A stretch of 36,931 nt of DNA from Rhodospirillales bacterium (lineage in GTDB: Bacteria > Pseudomonadota > Alphaproteobacteria > Rhodospirillales > JAPHRK01). The notes beneath the pieces were generated by a model. The model was given only the letters and a program-made list of their open reading frames with translations. It did no database searches and was not told where the DNA came from. The stretch spans positions 1 to 36,931 of the forward strand of contig JAPHRK010000026.1 of NCBI GenBank assembly GCA_026196105.1, in the 5' to 3' direction. A program made the translations under genes and the position numbers. The stretch's first letter is position 1. Each line of letters opens with the position of its first letter. Shown in pieces: positions 8,718-17,363 of the stretch.

Positions 8718-10991
8718 CTATTCACCTAACGTATTGGCATCGACTACAGCTAGAGCACTAATATTTACAATAGCTCTGACTGTCGCTGAGGGGGTCAGAA
8801 TGTGGGCGGATTTTTTAACACCGACCAACATAGGACCAACCGGCAGACCATCGCCAAGCATTTTGATCATATTATAGGAGATATTCGCCGCATCCAGAGT
8901 TGGTAAAATCAATAAATTTGCTGAACCGCGCAAACGGGAATTTGGGAAAATATTTGAGCGAATATGTTCGGACAAAGCCGCATCCGAGTGCATCTCACCT
9001 TCAACTTCCAAACGAGGTGCCTGTTCATGAAGAATAGCTAGGGCTTTCCGCATTTTAATAGCAGACTCAGAATCCTCACTACCAAAGTTAGAATGGCTGA
9101 GCAGAGCCACTTTAGGTTCAATACCAAAGCGACGAATTTCATCACAAGCCAACAGAGTCATTTCAGCCACTTGTTCAGCAGTAGGATTGTAAGTGACGTT
9201 GGTGTCACAAATAAAGACTGTCCCTTTTGGCATAATCAGCATACTCAGCGCAGACGCTTGAGTAACACCTTCTTGCAGCCCAATAATTTCCTGAACGTGC
9301 TCTAAATGGCGACTATAACGCCCACTGGTCCCACAGACCATTGCATCAGCTTCACCACGGCGAACCATCAAAGCCGCAATGACTGAGTTACGAGAGCGCA
9401 CAATGGCATAGGCTGCATCAGGAGAAATGCCACGGCGCTGCATAATGCGGTGATATTGATCTGAAAGAGTATGTAGCCGTGCGTCTCGGTTAACTTCAAC
9501 AACCTCGAAATCAACAACTGGATCAATCCGGAGGCCTAATTCCTTAACCTTCCGTTTAATAATATCCAATCGACCAATTAAGATAGGTTTTGCCAACCCA
9601 TCATCAATCACAACCTGAATTGCTCTCAGAACCCTGTCATCTTCACCTTCGGCATAAACGACCCGTTTAGGGTTAGCCTGAGCCGCTTCAAAGACGGGCT
9701 TCATCACCAAGCCTGATTTATATACAAACTGGCTCAGTTTCTGGATATAAGCATCAAAATCTTCAATTGGTTTGGTCGCAACACCACTATCCATCGCCGC
9801 TTTAGCAACAGCAGGAGCAACGTTAACAATAAGTCTGGGATCAAAGGGTTTTGGAATCAGATATTCTGGCCCAAAAGTAAGACTTTCTCCGCCATAAGCC
9901 TGGCTAACTTTTTCATCAGACTCTGCCATAGCAAGATCAGCCAAAGCTTTCACGCAGGCCATTTTCATTTCCTCATTAATTTCCGTTGCGCCAACGTCGA
10001 GCGCACCTCTGAAAATAAACGGGAAACATAGAACGTTATTCACTTGGTTGGGATAATCAGAACGACCCGTTCCAATAATAGCATCGTCACGAACAGCTTT
10101 TACAGCTTCAGGACGTATTTCAGGCTCAGGGTTTGCTAGGGCCATAATAATGGGCTTGTCTGCCATATCAGCAACCATTTCAGGTTTTAAGACCCCTGGA
10201 GCAGAAAGACCAAGAAAAATATCCGCGCCTTTAATAGCGTCCGCTAAAGTCCGCTTATCCGTTTTCTGTGCATATCGGGCCTTATAAGGGTCCATCTCTT
10301 CTGTGCGACCTTCATAGACAACACCCGCGATATCAGTAACCGTGATATTTTCTTTGGGAAGTCCCATGAACACAAGAAGGTCAAGACAGGCTAAGGCAGC
10401 AGCACCGGCTCCTGATGCTGTTAGCTTAACGTCTTTAAATTCTTTTTCGACGACACGAAGCGCATTGAGGATTGCAGCATTAACGATAATGGCTGTACCG
10501 TGCTGGTCATCATGAAAGACCGGAATATTCATCCGTTCACGGAGTTTACTCTCTACAATAAAGCACTCCGGGGCTTTGATATCTTCCAGATTAATCCCAC
10601 CGAAGGTCGGCTCCATTGAGGCAATAATTTCAACAAGCTTATCTGGGTCTCTTTCTTCAAGCTCAATATCAAAAACATCGATGTCGGAGAATTTCTTAAA
10701 GAGGACCGCCTTTCCTTCCATCACTGGCTTAGAAGCCAAGGGGCCAATAGGCCCTAACCCAAGAACGGCCGTTCCGTTGGTTATAACGCCAACCAGGTTA
10801 CCTCGCGCCGTAACTTCAGCAGCGGCCCCAGCATCCTTAACGATCTCTTCACAGGCATAAGCAACACCAGGAGAGTAGGCTAAAGCCAAGTCGCGTTGGT
10901 TAGCAAGTGGCTTTGTTGCTGAAACAGCTAGTTTACCAGGTACCGGGTAACGATGGTAATCCAGCGCACCTTCACGAAATTTGTCCGACAT
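8718..10991 (-). CDS. maeB: NADP-type malic enzyme with C-terminal phosphotransacetylase-like domain
   Basis: The 757-residue length is that of the MaeB fusion. Residues 1-430 form the malic enzyme part, with [16 protein letters not shown], the [10 protein letters not shown] motif near 158-167 and a Rossmann region around [19 protein letters not shown]. Residues from about 435 to the end match the PTA fold, including [12 protein letters not shown] and [13 protein letters not shown]. The enzyme decarboxylates malate to pyruvate with reduction of NADP+ (or NAD+). In known fusions the PTA-like domain is regulatory, sensing acetyl-CoA, rather than a phosphotransacetylase; that is family knowledge. 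GGGGGAG lies before the ATG. The 56-bp gap to merR means the two could share a transcript. Confidence 0.96.
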   Translation of the reverse strand: MSDKFREGALDYHRYPVPGKLAVSATKPLANQRDLALAYSPGVAYACEEIVKDAGAAAEVTARGNLVGVITNGTAVLGLGPIGPLASKPVMEGKAVLFKKFSDIDVFDIELEERDPDKLVEIIASMEPTFGGINLEDIKAPECFIVESKLRERMNIPVFHDDQHGTAIIVNAAILNALRVVEKEFKDVKLTASGAGAAALACLDLLVFMGLPKENITVTDIAGVVYEGRTEEMDPYKARYAQKTDKRTLADAIKGADIFLGLSAPGVLKPEMVADMADKPIIMALANPEPEIRPEAVKAVRDDAIIGTGRSDYPNQVNNVLCFPFIFRGALDVGATEINEEMKMACVKALADLAMAESDEKVSQAYGGESLTFGPEYLIPKPFDPRLIVNVAPAVAKAAMDSGVATKPIEDFDAYIQKLSQFVYKSGLVMKPVFEAAQANPKRVVYAEGEDDRVLRAIQVVIDDGLAKPILIGRLDIIKRKVKELGLRIDPVVDFEVVEVNRDARLHTLSDQYHRIMQRRGISPDAAYAIVRSRNSVIAALMVRRGEADAMVCGTSGRYSRHLEHVQEIIGLQEGVTQASALSMLIMPKGTVFICDTNVTYNPTAEQVAEMTLLACDEIRRFGIEPKVALLSHSNFGSEDSESAIKMRKALAILHEQAPRLEVEGEMHSDAALSEHIRSNIFPNSRLRGSANLLILPTLDAANISYNMIKMLGDGLPVGPMLVGVKKSAHILTPSATVRAIVNISALAVVDANTLGE

Positions 10992-11033
10992 GTGATACTC
11001 CCCCGAGCTATAATGTCTTTATGCAAAAGCAGA

Positions 11034-11045
11034 AATATCGATATT
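11034..11045. promoter_or_regulatory. 12-bp AT-rich palindrome upstream of maeB
   Basis: AATATCGATATT is a perfect palindrome about 43 bp before the maeB start codon. It is in the only sizeable space upstream of maeB, so it could be an operator, but a 12-bp palindrome is expected several times by chance in a window of this size. Confidence 0.2.
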
Positions 11046-11175
11046 CAAAAGAATACCGATTACTATAATCCAGATAAAACGTTAAAGAATCAAACGCTGT
11101 TGTGTGAATTTTTGTGTAGATTGTAATGACAGTTGTAAATTACTACATAATTTACTGCCAAAGTGATTAGATATT

Positions 11176-11262
11176 TGGTGCGGTCGAGAAGACTCGAACT
11201 TCCACCCGTGTTACCGGACAGCGACCTCAACGCTGCGCGTCTACCAATTCCGCCACGACCGC
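11176..11262 (-). tRNA. tRNA-Leu(GAG)
   Basis: On the minus strand the sequence folds as a class II tRNA: acceptor stem GCGGTCG/CGACCGC (11256-11262 with 11180-11186), anticodon stem CAGCG/CGCTG around loop TTGAGGT, a long variable arm (CCGGTAACACGG) and a T arm with TTCGAGT. The anticodon GAG is at 11226-11228, giving leucine (CUC/CUU codons). A 3' CCA is encoded at 11176-11178. An AT-rich inverted repeat follows about 20 bp downstream. Confidence 0.97.
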
Positions 11263-11354
11263 ACTAAACATCTTAATCAACCAAAGGGCTTGCCCTCGGC
11301 TGCGAAGGGGAATAGCAAAACAATCAGGAGCGATCAAGGCGCATATTCATAAAT

Positions 11355-11999
11355 ATGAAGAATACTGAAATGAACCAAAAAATTGAGTGGAAGATTAGTT
11401 CTTCGCAAGTCCCCTATGAAGAAACCTTAGCCACCATGGAGAGTCGTGTTGCCGCTATACGCAAGGGAGAAAGCCCTGAGCTTACTTGGCTCCTTGAGCA
11501 CCCTCCTCTCTACACTGCTGGTACGAGCTCCGACCCCTCAGACCTGATCGACAAGGACCGTTTCCCAGTCTATCAAACAGGTCGCGGGGGGCAATATACC
11601 TATCATGGCCCAGGCCAGCGAGTTGGTTATGTAATGCTCGATTTAAAAGCACGAAACCCAGATGTCAGAGCCTATGTCCATGACCTGGAAGAATGGCTCA
11701 TTCAAACGATTGCAATCTTTGGAATTCAAGGAGAACGCAGAGAAGGACGAGTCGGTATTTGGGTGGTTGGAAAAGATGGCCGAGAAAACAAAATCGCCGC
11801 TTTGGGGGTTCGAATTCGTAAATGGGTCACTTTCCACGGAGTCGCCCTCAATGTGAATCCTGACCTTTCTCACTTTGGGGGAATTGTCCCCTGTGGAATT
11901 TCACAATTTGGCGTCACTTCCTTAGCGGATCAGGGAATAGACACTTCAATGGAAGAAGTGGATCAGGTGCTTCAAAAAACTTTCAGCAAAATTTTCTAA
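11355..11999 (+). CDS. lipB: Octanoyltransferase LipB
   Basis: The 214-residue protein has the LipB signature [13 protein letters not shown] at about 77-88 and the catalytic pair Lys146 ([13 protein letters not shown]) and Cys180 (GIVPCGI). It transfers octanoyl from acyl carrier protein to lipoyl domains of 2-oxoacid dehydrogenases and GcvH, the first step of lipoate assembly, in the cytoplasm. The ATG at 11355 is used; an in-frame ATG five codons later is an alternative. Length fits the family. It stands alone, divergent from the tRNA, and is followed by the promoter region of the iron-binding protein gene. LipA is not in the window. Confidence 0.96.
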   Translation: MKNTEMNQKIEWKISSSQVPYEETLATMESRVAAIRKGESPELTWLLEHPPLYTAGTSSDPSDLIDKDRFPVYQTGRGGQYTYHGPGQRVGYVMLDLKARNPDVRAYVHDLEEWLIQTIAIFGIQGERREGRVGIWVVGKDGRENKIAALGVRIRKWVTFHGVALNVNPDLSHFGGIVPCGISQFGVTSLADQGIDTSMEEVDQVLQKTFSKIF

Positions 12000-12005
12000 A
12001 ATTAT

Positions 12006-12023
12006 TTTGCGAATCATTCTTAA
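12006..12023 (+). promoter_or_regulatory. Fur-like operator copy 1 upstream of the Fe3+-binding protein gene
   Basis: TTTGCGAATCATTCTTAA contains the symmetric core GAATCATTC and agrees at 11 of 15 positions with the 7-1-7 Fur consensus TGATAATNATTATCA. Its reverse complement matches the second copy at 12067-12084 at 16 of 18 positions. It lies immediately upstream of the candidate -35 box. Confidence 0.55.
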
Positions 12024-12029
12024 TTTCCC

Positions 12030-12058
12030 TTGACCCTTCCAAAAGCATCCCTTAAAAC
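12030..12058 (+). promoter_or_regulatory. Candidate promoter of the Fe3+-binding protein gene
   Basis: TTGACC (12030-12035) and TAAAAC (12053-12058) are spaced 17 bp, with 5/6 and 4/6 matches to the sigma-70 boxes. The pair falls exactly between the two inverted operator copies, which supports it. The predicted start point near 12065 would place copy 2 in the first transcribed bases. Confidence 0.45.
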
Positions 12059-12066
12059 CCCCTCAG

Positions 12067-12084
12067 TTAAGAACGACTCGCAAA
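12067..12084 (+). promoter_or_regulatory. Fur-like operator copy 2, inverted relative to copy 1
   Basis: TTAAGAACGACTCGCAAA is the inverted counterpart of copy 1, with two C-for-T differences. It sits just downstream of the candidate -10 box. If a transcript ran through both copies they could also pair as an 18-bp imperfect stem with a 43-base loop, so an RNA role is an alternative. Confidence 0.5.
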
Positions 12085-12112
12085 GTTAAACATGGGCTAT
12101 TGGAGGAAACCA

Positions 12113-13147
12113 ATGAAGACCGTCCTTAAGACTCTTTCTACCGCCGCAGTTGCGGCGGGCATATCTCTTTCTGTTATTGCTCCAGCGAGCGCAGAAGGTG
12201 AAGTTAATATCTACTCATACCGTAAAGAGGTTTTGGTTAAACCCTTACTTGATGAGTTCACCAAACAATCAGGTATTAAGGTGAATCTAGTCAGTGGTAA
12301 GGCAGATGCACTGCTACAACGCCTCAAAAGTGAAGGCATGAACAGCCCTGCTGATGTACTTCTTACAACTGATGCCGGGCGCTTGATCCTTGCACAAGAA
12401 GCAGGCGTCCTCCAGGCGACAAAGTCTGAAAAATTAACCAACCTTATTCCCACTCAATACCGTGACCCTGAAGGCTTTTGGTACGGTCTCTCCATGCGAT
12501 CTCGGGTGATTTACTATTCAAAAGACCGTGTTAACGCCACCGAACTTTCCGATTACGAAGATCTGACCAACGAAAAATGGAAAGGGCGCATTTGTATCCG
12601 CTCTTCAGGCAACATCTACAACCAATCCCTTCTCTCATCTCTTGTTGCTCATATGGGTGAAAAAAGAGCTGAGAAATGGGCAGCTGGAATTGTTGCTAAC
12701 CTCGCCCGTAAACCTCAGGGGGGTGACAGAGACCAAATCAAAGCGGTTGCTGCTGGTGAATGCGACATTGCCGTGGGCAACTCGTACTACTTCGGTCGTA
12801 TGCTGACCTCTAAAAAGGATAAGGAGCTTTCTGCAGCTTTAAAAGTATCTCTGTTCTGGCCAAACCAACATAACCGTGGCGCTCACGTTAACGTCAGTGG
12901 TGCAGGCTTAACCAAAAGTGCCAAAAACAAAGAGAATGCACTTAAGTTGATTGAGTTCTTAGCCAGCGACGCAGCGCAAAAAATCTACGCAGACCAAGTT
13001 TTTGAATACCCAATCCGCAACAACATTGCACCATCTGCCGTTGTAGAAAAATGGGGACCATTCAAAGCTGATCGCCTACCCTTGGCAACCTTTGCCCAAC
13101 ATCAACAAACCTCTATCAAGATTTTTGATCGGGTTGGCTGGCGTTAA
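12113..13147 (+). CDS. Periplasmic Fe3+-binding protein of an iron ABC transporter
   Basis: From the ATG at 12113 the protein has 344 residues. GGAGG lies six bases before this ATG, while the upstream in-frame ATG at 12092 has no such site and would add residues ahead of the signal peptide. The signal peptide is basic then hydrophobic, ending ASA-EGEVNIYS. The body is that of FbpA/FutA/IdiA receptors: VNIYSYRKEVLVKPLLDEF, SPADVLLTTDAGRL, and the tyrosine pair in VGNSYYFGRML that ligates ferric iron in characterised relatives. It would deliver Fe3+ to an FbpBC-type permease, which is not encoded next to it. Flanking Fur-like sites suggest iron repression. A hairpin and T-tract follow the stop. 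Confidence 0.93.
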   Translation: MKTVLKTLSTAAVAAGISLSVIAPASAEGEVNIYSYRKEVLVKPLLDEFTKQSGIKVNLVSGKADALLQRLKSEGMNSPADVLLTTDAGRLILAQEAGVLQATKSEKLTNLIPTQYRDPEGFWYGLSMRSRVIYYSKDRVNATELSDYEDLTNEKWKGRICIRSSGNIYNQSLLSSLVAHMGEKRAEKWAAGIVANLARKPQGGDRDQIKAVAAGECDIAVGNSYYFGRMLTSKKDKELSAALKVSLFWPNQHNRGAHVNVSGAGLTKSAKNKENALKLIEFLASDAAQKIYADQVFEYPIRNNIAPSAVVEKWGPFKADRLPLATFAQHQQTSIKIFDRVGWR

Positions 13148-13172
13148 ACCTGAATTTATTCTGATATGAAGA

Positions 13173-13202
13173 AGGGTGGCTCGTAAGGAGTCGCCCTTTT
13201 TT
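13173..13202 (+). terminator. Rho-independent terminator of the Fe3+-binding protein gene
   Basis: AGGGTGGCTC and GAGTCGCCCT form a 10-bp stem with two G-U pairs around GTAAG, followed by TTTTTT. It starts 25 bp after the stop codon and stops short of the convergent HPt gene. Confidence 0.88.
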
Positions 13203-13593
13203 ATGATATTTTTTTAATAACCTTCTCAAGCCCTTCAACCAGCTTGCGGCCTTGTTCTCCTCCATCACCCACAATTTTTCCTTTGATGACGGTCTGTAAA
13301 GCTTCAACATGAAGCCGAACAACTTCAATATCTAGTTGGTTTAGAGTATCTTTTTCGTGGGCAAATTTACCCAGCAAAGAACCAATACTGGTCATTAAGG
13401 GGAAATCATAATTCCCCCCCTGCCCTTCAATATCATGGGCAACTTTTTCAAGCTCTCTTACAGTCGCTGTCTTTTGGCCTTTTTCATCGATCAAATCGAG
13501 ATAAGAACCTCGAAGCCTGTTTAAGTCTTCAATAGCCCAATCGACATAGACGGTCTCCGTCTCTTCCACAGCCCCCTCCGTAATTCTAGGCAT
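13201..13593 (-). CDS. HPt-domain-like phosphotransfer protein
   Basis: The 130-residue helical protein contains VAHDIEGQGGNYDFPLM at about 51-67, which matches the HPt phosphorylation helix (A-H-x-x-K/E-G-x-G-x-x-x-G/D-F) with His53 as the likely phospho-acceptor. Further helices with LGKFAHEKD and VEALQTVIKG complete a bundle. HPt proteins pass phosphate between receiver domains. The CheY-like gene lies 38 bp upstream in the same direction, so the two are probably co-transcribed and act together. The usual Lys after the His is Glu here, which is unusual but tolerated in the motif. No other domain is present. The assignment is by motif, not alignment. Confidence 0.78.
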   Translation of the reverse strand: MPRITEGAVEETETVYVDWAIEDLNRLRGSYLDLIDEKGQKTATVRELEKVAHDIEGQGGNYDFPLMTSIGSLLGKFAHEKDTLNQLDIEVVRLHVEALQTVIKGKIVGDGGEQGRKLVEGLEKVIKKIS

Positions 13594-13631
13594 TAGGTTT
13601 TTTATTTTGAAGCATTAGTCTTTAATAAATT

Positions 13632-14168
13632 CTATAGGGAAATGCGTTTTCTTTTCATCACAGGTGGAAACAAAAGGTGTAGTTGGGCTGTCCGACGGTC
13701 ATCCTCAAGAAGAGGAAGGTTTATCCGCCGACGATCCGGACCAAAATAATTATCGGTATCAACAAAAACATTTTGCCGTTCCATAACCCGGACAAAACAG
13801 GACAAAAGTGACCTTGCTGAAATAGGCTTAATCAACACTTCGTTGACCCCCACATCTCTTGCCTCAGCAATGAGTTCATCACTCTGATGACCTGTGATCA
13901 TAATAATCGGGATAAATTTATCGGACAAGCTGGGTTCAGAACGAATTTTTTGGACACACTCAATACCGTTAAGACCTGACATTTTCCAATCCATAAAAGC
14001 GATATCAATTTGGTGTTTATCCAGCATTTCAATGGCTTCATAGCCATTTTCAGCCTCAACAATATTCTCAATATCTAAGGTCGTCAGAATCGTTTTTAAC
14101 AGTTCGCGAAAATGCACATCGTCTTCGACGAGCAAAACCGTTAGGTCTTTTAAGTCCACACTAAACAT
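13632..14168 (-). CDS. CheY-like response regulator with short C-terminal tail
   Basis: Residues 9-128 are a receiver domain: acidic pair Asp16/Asp17 in LLVEDDVHF, phospho-acceptor Asp60 in FMDWKMSG, Thr92 and Lys114 in VLIKPIS. After it comes a tail of about 45 residues with YFGPDRRRINLP, a motif common at the end of alphaproteobacterial single-domain regulators, and a basic end. There is no DNA-binding domain, so output is by protein interaction or phosphate transfer. It precedes the HPt gene by 38 bp. The hybrid kinase 7 kb away has a receiver that could feed this HPt and regulator, but that link is inference. Confidence 0.92.
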   Translation of the reverse strand: MFSVDLKDLTVLLVEDDVHFRELLKTILTTLDIENIVEAENGYEAIEMLDKHQIDIAFMDWKMSGLNGIECVQKIRSEPSLSDKFIPIIMITGHQSDELIAEARDVGVNEVLIKPISARSLLSCFVRVMERQNVFVDTDNYFGPDRRRINLPLLEDDRRTAQLHLLFPPVMKRKRISL

Positions 14169-14244
14169 AATGAGTATTAAACGCCTTTATCCCACTTCCC
14201 ATTCCTACTATACACTTCTGTAGGTAAATAAGAAGGTTTATGGA

Positions 14245-14517
14245 ATGCTATTTATCACTATTTTTGTTGCTATATCCGGCGTAAGTGCACTTTCACTGGC
14301 GATGATCTACAATCTTCTTCCGTTTGATGGTAGGTCTTCAGACATCAATCCCTTTATTTTTTTAGGGCTTGGCGCGGTCGTAACCTATTTGCTGATGCTG
14401 TATTATCGTAAGCAAACAGGGCACTGGCCTAACTTTGCAAACCCTGATGAAGACAAGAAGAATATGCCAACGAATACTGCTGGCGGGACTCACCCAGATA
14501 AAGGTGAAGATTCTTAA
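14245..14517 (+). CDS. Small two-helix membrane protein, unknown
   Basis: I do not recognise this 90-residue protein. Two hydrophobic helices are clear, at about 2-23 and 37-54, separated by a short loop with LLPFDGRSSD. The remainder is a polar, Pro/Asp/Lys-rich tail (TGHWPNFANPDEDKKN onwards), expected on the cytoplasmic or periplasmic side depending on topology. AGAAGG lies about eight bases before the ATG. It is divergent from the response regulator and converges with atp12, the two overlapping by four bases at the stops. The ribosome binding site and membrane pattern argue that it is a real gene. Confidence 0.72.
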   Translation: MLFITIFVAISGVSALSLAMIYNLLPFDGRSSDINPFIFLGLGAVVTYLLMLYYRKQTGHWPNFANPDEDKKNMPTNTAGGTHPDKGEDS

Positions 14518-15239
14518 GCACTGCGGTAGAGAGAGAAAAAACGTTCTGCATCAAGCATGTCTTCTTTTAGGGCTTGAGCGAATTTTGCTGCCTCTTCATC
14601 TTCGCCCCATTGCTCAATTTCATGTTCTTCATCCAGACGGGAGCGGTTAAAGGCGGTTTCAGCGTCTATCTCACCAGCCAGCACTGCTAATGCCAGAATC
14701 ACTGAGCCAAGGCCTGCGGTTATGGTATGAGCTACGGTTAGCTCAAAGGCATCAAGTGCTGAGACAGCCTTATTGATTGCCTGAAGAGACTCTTCAGGTT
14801 GGGCAACAAACATAATACCTGATGTAACATTCAGTTTGGCCCCATAGGTCTTTTCAGCCCAACCCAACAAAGGAAGCCACTGTTGTTTTTGTCGTTCAAC
14901 CAACTCCGTTGGATGTTCAGCTAAGTAACAAAGGTGATCACTCCCGCCAAATTTAGCAACTTCAACAACAACGGCCTCTTGCTGAGGTATCACCCGGTCA
15001 ATTGCGGTGCTGATTAGCTGCATCATTCCCATGGTTGAGGGATTAATGGCTTCTTTTTGTGCTTCCCACTCTCCAGCAACAGCTTCTGCAAGCGCTTCTG
15101 TAGGAAGAATTAGGGGTGCCTTGGCGGGTGTTTTAATCACCCGCCCATCAAGGGTTACAGAATACCCAGAACCATCCTCAGCAGCGCAATAGCTTGCAGC
15201 TTTATAAAACCGCTTGGCAGGTTGTTTTTCGTCAGACAC
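14514..15239 (-). CDS. ATP12-family F1-ATPase assembly chaperone
   Basis: The 241-residue protein matches the bacterial ATP12 family: KRFYKAA near the start, YSVTLDGRVIKTPAKAPLIL at about 26-45, then EWEAQKEAINPSTMGMMQL and the conserved DHLCYLAEHP segment. Yeast Atp12 binds the F1 alpha subunit during assembly; alphaproteobacterial homologues are thought to do the same. The start is GTG at 15239, with GAGG five bases upstream. It lies downstream of AsmA and the HAD phosphatase in one direction, a neighbourhood often seen in alphaproteobacteria, although the AsmA gene between them is less usual. Confidence 0.93.
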   Translation of the reverse strand: MSDEKQPAKRFYKAASYCAAEDGSGYSVTLDGRVIKTPAKAPLILPTEALAEAVAGEWEAQKEAINPSTMGMMQLISTAIDRVIPQQEAVVVEVAKFGGSDHLCYLAEHPTELVERQKQQWLPLLGWAEKTYGAKLNVTSGIMFVAQPEESLQAINKAVSALDAFELTVAHTITAGLGSVILALAVLAGEIDAETAFNRSRLDEEHEIEQWGEDEEAAKFAQALKEDMLDAERFFSLYRSA

Positions 15240-15302
15240 GTCACCCTCACTTTATTCTACATTAATACGAAGCAGATAAAGGACGGATGACGTCACCCGA
15301 GC

Positions 15303-17363
15303 TTAGTTACCAAACAAGTTTTTGAGACCACTTGTAATCCCGCTTATAGGATTTGCAGGCTCTTCCTTTTTCGGCGCTTCGTTCTTTGCTGGTGCGGAAG
15401 TAGACGATTTCTGCTCTGACTTCAAGCCAAGAGCCGTCATGCATGGTTCTTGGTCTGTCGTAACTTTATCTGTCAAAGCACCAACGAGAAGAGAAACCCC
15501 TCCGGTAGCAAGAGCGGTTCCGATCTTTGCACCAGCAGCGACGGTGTTAAGTAAATCAAGGCCAACACTTGGTTCAGCTAAAGTCCCTTGCAGTTTGACC
15601 AACTTGGCAAGATCACCCGCACCGATGCCAACGCCACCTTTAGCAGATGTGTTAACAGAGACATCAAGGGTTTCTTTTGCAAGGTTAACTTCACCATCAC
15701 CGATCACATTCATTTTTGAGGTCTCAAAGGCAATCCCTTTATCAATAGTCACCATACCTTTTTTGATACCGGCTTTAACAATTCCGCATTTCATAATGGT
15801 AAAGGGTTCTTTGGAACCAAAGGGATTAAGCTGACTGAAAACATCTGCACCAGCCCAATCAATTGCTGAATTATTGATCTTGCCTTCCCCAACTTTAATT
15901 TCAGCGCCACCGTTCAAGCCAGCCATCAACTTAGCTACCGATTTGCCATTGCCTGAAAGATTTATGGCAATGTCCATATCACCACCATTCATCAGGTCAG
16001 AAGAGCCAGACTCTTTAAGTAATTTGCCTAACCCCAGAGATTTACCATTCACCTTAACCGACAGAGAAGGAGTTGCTTTAGACCCATCTAGAATAATATC
16101 CGTCTTGAGCAAACCACCACCAAGACCAGCATTCAAAGGTGAGACTGCTAAACGGCCATTCTGCAGAGAAAGATCAACGGACATATCGTTGATACCCATA
16201 GGTTTGGCAATGAATTTCGTAGCTTTGTATGCAATCGTAGCATTTACAGACTTCAGAGCATCTAAAGGAAGTGGGTCAGCAGGAAAAACTTTTTGTCCTT
16301 TTTTAGCTGGCTCTGCTTTCTCTTCAGGAGCTTTGGCTTTATCCCCTTCTTCTGATTTAGGGAGGAAGTCAGCAATATCCATCAAGGTTGATTTAAGAGA
16401 GGCATTAATAATAGGTTTTTTGCCAGCCAAAGACACAGCAACATTACCTGTCAAATCACTACTACCAACTTTTACATTCAGATTATTGAGTGCATAACCG
16501 CCTTTAGGATCACTAACCGAAGCAGTTACTTTATAAGGGCCGATAGCATGGAGTTTAGCCCCCGCAACCGCAGCGACATCAGCAATATTTTGGCCATCTG
16601 CTGTCAAAGCTAAAGTTATGTCTTTGCCTTCCATAGGCTTTTCAATTTTACCTTTGACCGTAAACACACCACCACCTGCTTTTGCGGTGATGGAAACAGG
16701 AAGTGGGTTACCATCCATAATATCTTCAGCTGAACCAAATGCACCGCTCACTTCAACAGCGTTCCCATTGAAAGTCCCTTTAAGGGCAAGGTTAAGGGGG
16801 CTGGAAAGACTATCAGCGCTTGCTTTTAAGTTATCGAGGCCCAATGCAGTGGTTTTGCCTGTCACGCCATCTTTATAGGTGAATTTAGCATTCTGAATAT
16901 CAATAAGCTTAACAACTGGAATTGTTCCAGCTCCACCGCCTTCATCTTTTTTCTTTGCTTCTTCTTTCTTGGCCCCTGGATCAAACACCCAGTTGCCAAC
17001 GCCTTCTTTATTGGTTTCTAATAAAATATCTGGCTCAATGATAATAAGTTTTGCAAGAGAAATGGTTCCCGTTAGAAGCGGGAAAAGCTCCACTTGGGCT
17101 TCGAACCGCTTTACTTTGACCATCTCGGGCCGTGAGCCCCATTTGGCATTGGACAGAGAAATTTCCCGGGCAACGATGGCTGGCGAGAACGAAACTTCCA
17201 GCTCCAATTCCCCCCCCAACTTCAAGTCTCTACCTGTTGCTTTTTTAGCTTCTTCAGCAATCATGCCACGGTATTGGTTGATGTCTGTAGATTTTAACAC
17301 CACCACTCCGGCAACAATGACACCGACAATGAGGACAACGACACCTATCAGTATTTTTTTCAT
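15303..17363 (-). CDS. AsmA-family protein
   Basis: The 686-residue product has an N-terminal membrane anchor (residues about 4-25) followed by the AsmA N-terminal domain, with INQYRGMIAEEAKKATGRDL and KRFEAQVELFPLLTG. A long periplasmic body rich in beta-strand repeats follows, and the AsmA_2-like end shows AEIKVGEGKINNSAIDWAG and NTVAAGAKIGTALATGG. A Lys/Glu/Pro-rich linker lies near residues 345-368 and another at the C-terminus. AsmA-like proteins are linked to lipid transport between membranes and outer-membrane biogenesis. The ATG overlaps the HAD stop as ATGA, so the two are translationally coupled. Confidence 0.92.
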   Translation of the reverse strand: MKKILIGVVVLIVGVIVAGVVVLKSTDINQYRGMIAEEAKKATGRDLKLGGELELEVSFSPAIVAREISLSNAKWGSRPEMVKVKRFEAQVELFPLLTGTISLAKLIIIEPDILLETNKEGVGNWVFDPGAKKEEAKKKDEGGGAGTIPVVKLIDIQNAKFTYKDGVTGKTTALGLDNLKASADSLSSPLNLALKGTFNGNAVEVSGAFGSAEDIMDGNPLPVSITAKAGGGVFTVKGKIEKPMEGKDITLALTADGQNIADVAAVAGAKLHAIGPYKVTASVSDPKGGYALNNLNVKVGSSDLTGNVAVSLAGKKPIINASLKSTLMDIADFLPKSEEGDKAKAPEEKAEPAKKGQKVFPADPLPLDALKSVNATIAYKATKFIAKPMGINDMSVDLSLQNGRLAVSPLNAGLGGGLLKTDIILDGSKATPSLSVKVNGKSLGLGKLLKESGSSDLMNGGDMDIAINLSGNGKSVAKLMAGLNGGAEIKVGEGKINNSAIDWAGADVFSQLNPFGSKEPFTIMKCGIVKAGIKKGMVTIDKGIAFETSKMNVIGDGEVNLAKETLDVSVNTSAKGGVGIGAGDLAKLVKLQGTLAEPSVGLDLLNTVAAGAKIGTALATGGVSLLVGALTDKVTTDQEPCMTALGLKSEQKSSTSAPAKNEAPKKEEPANPISGITSGLKNLFGN

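Noticed and set aside
11135-11155. AT-rich 8-bp stem GTAAATTA/TAATTTAC downstream of tRNA-Leu
   Set aside because: No T-tract and weak pairing, so not called as a terminator.
15288-15295. TGACGTCA palindrome between AsmA and ATP12
   Set aside because: 8-bp palindromes are frequent; no promoter boxes around it.
15874-16497. 207-residue open frame antisense to the AsmA gene
   Set aside because: No family features and fully inside a well-supported gene.
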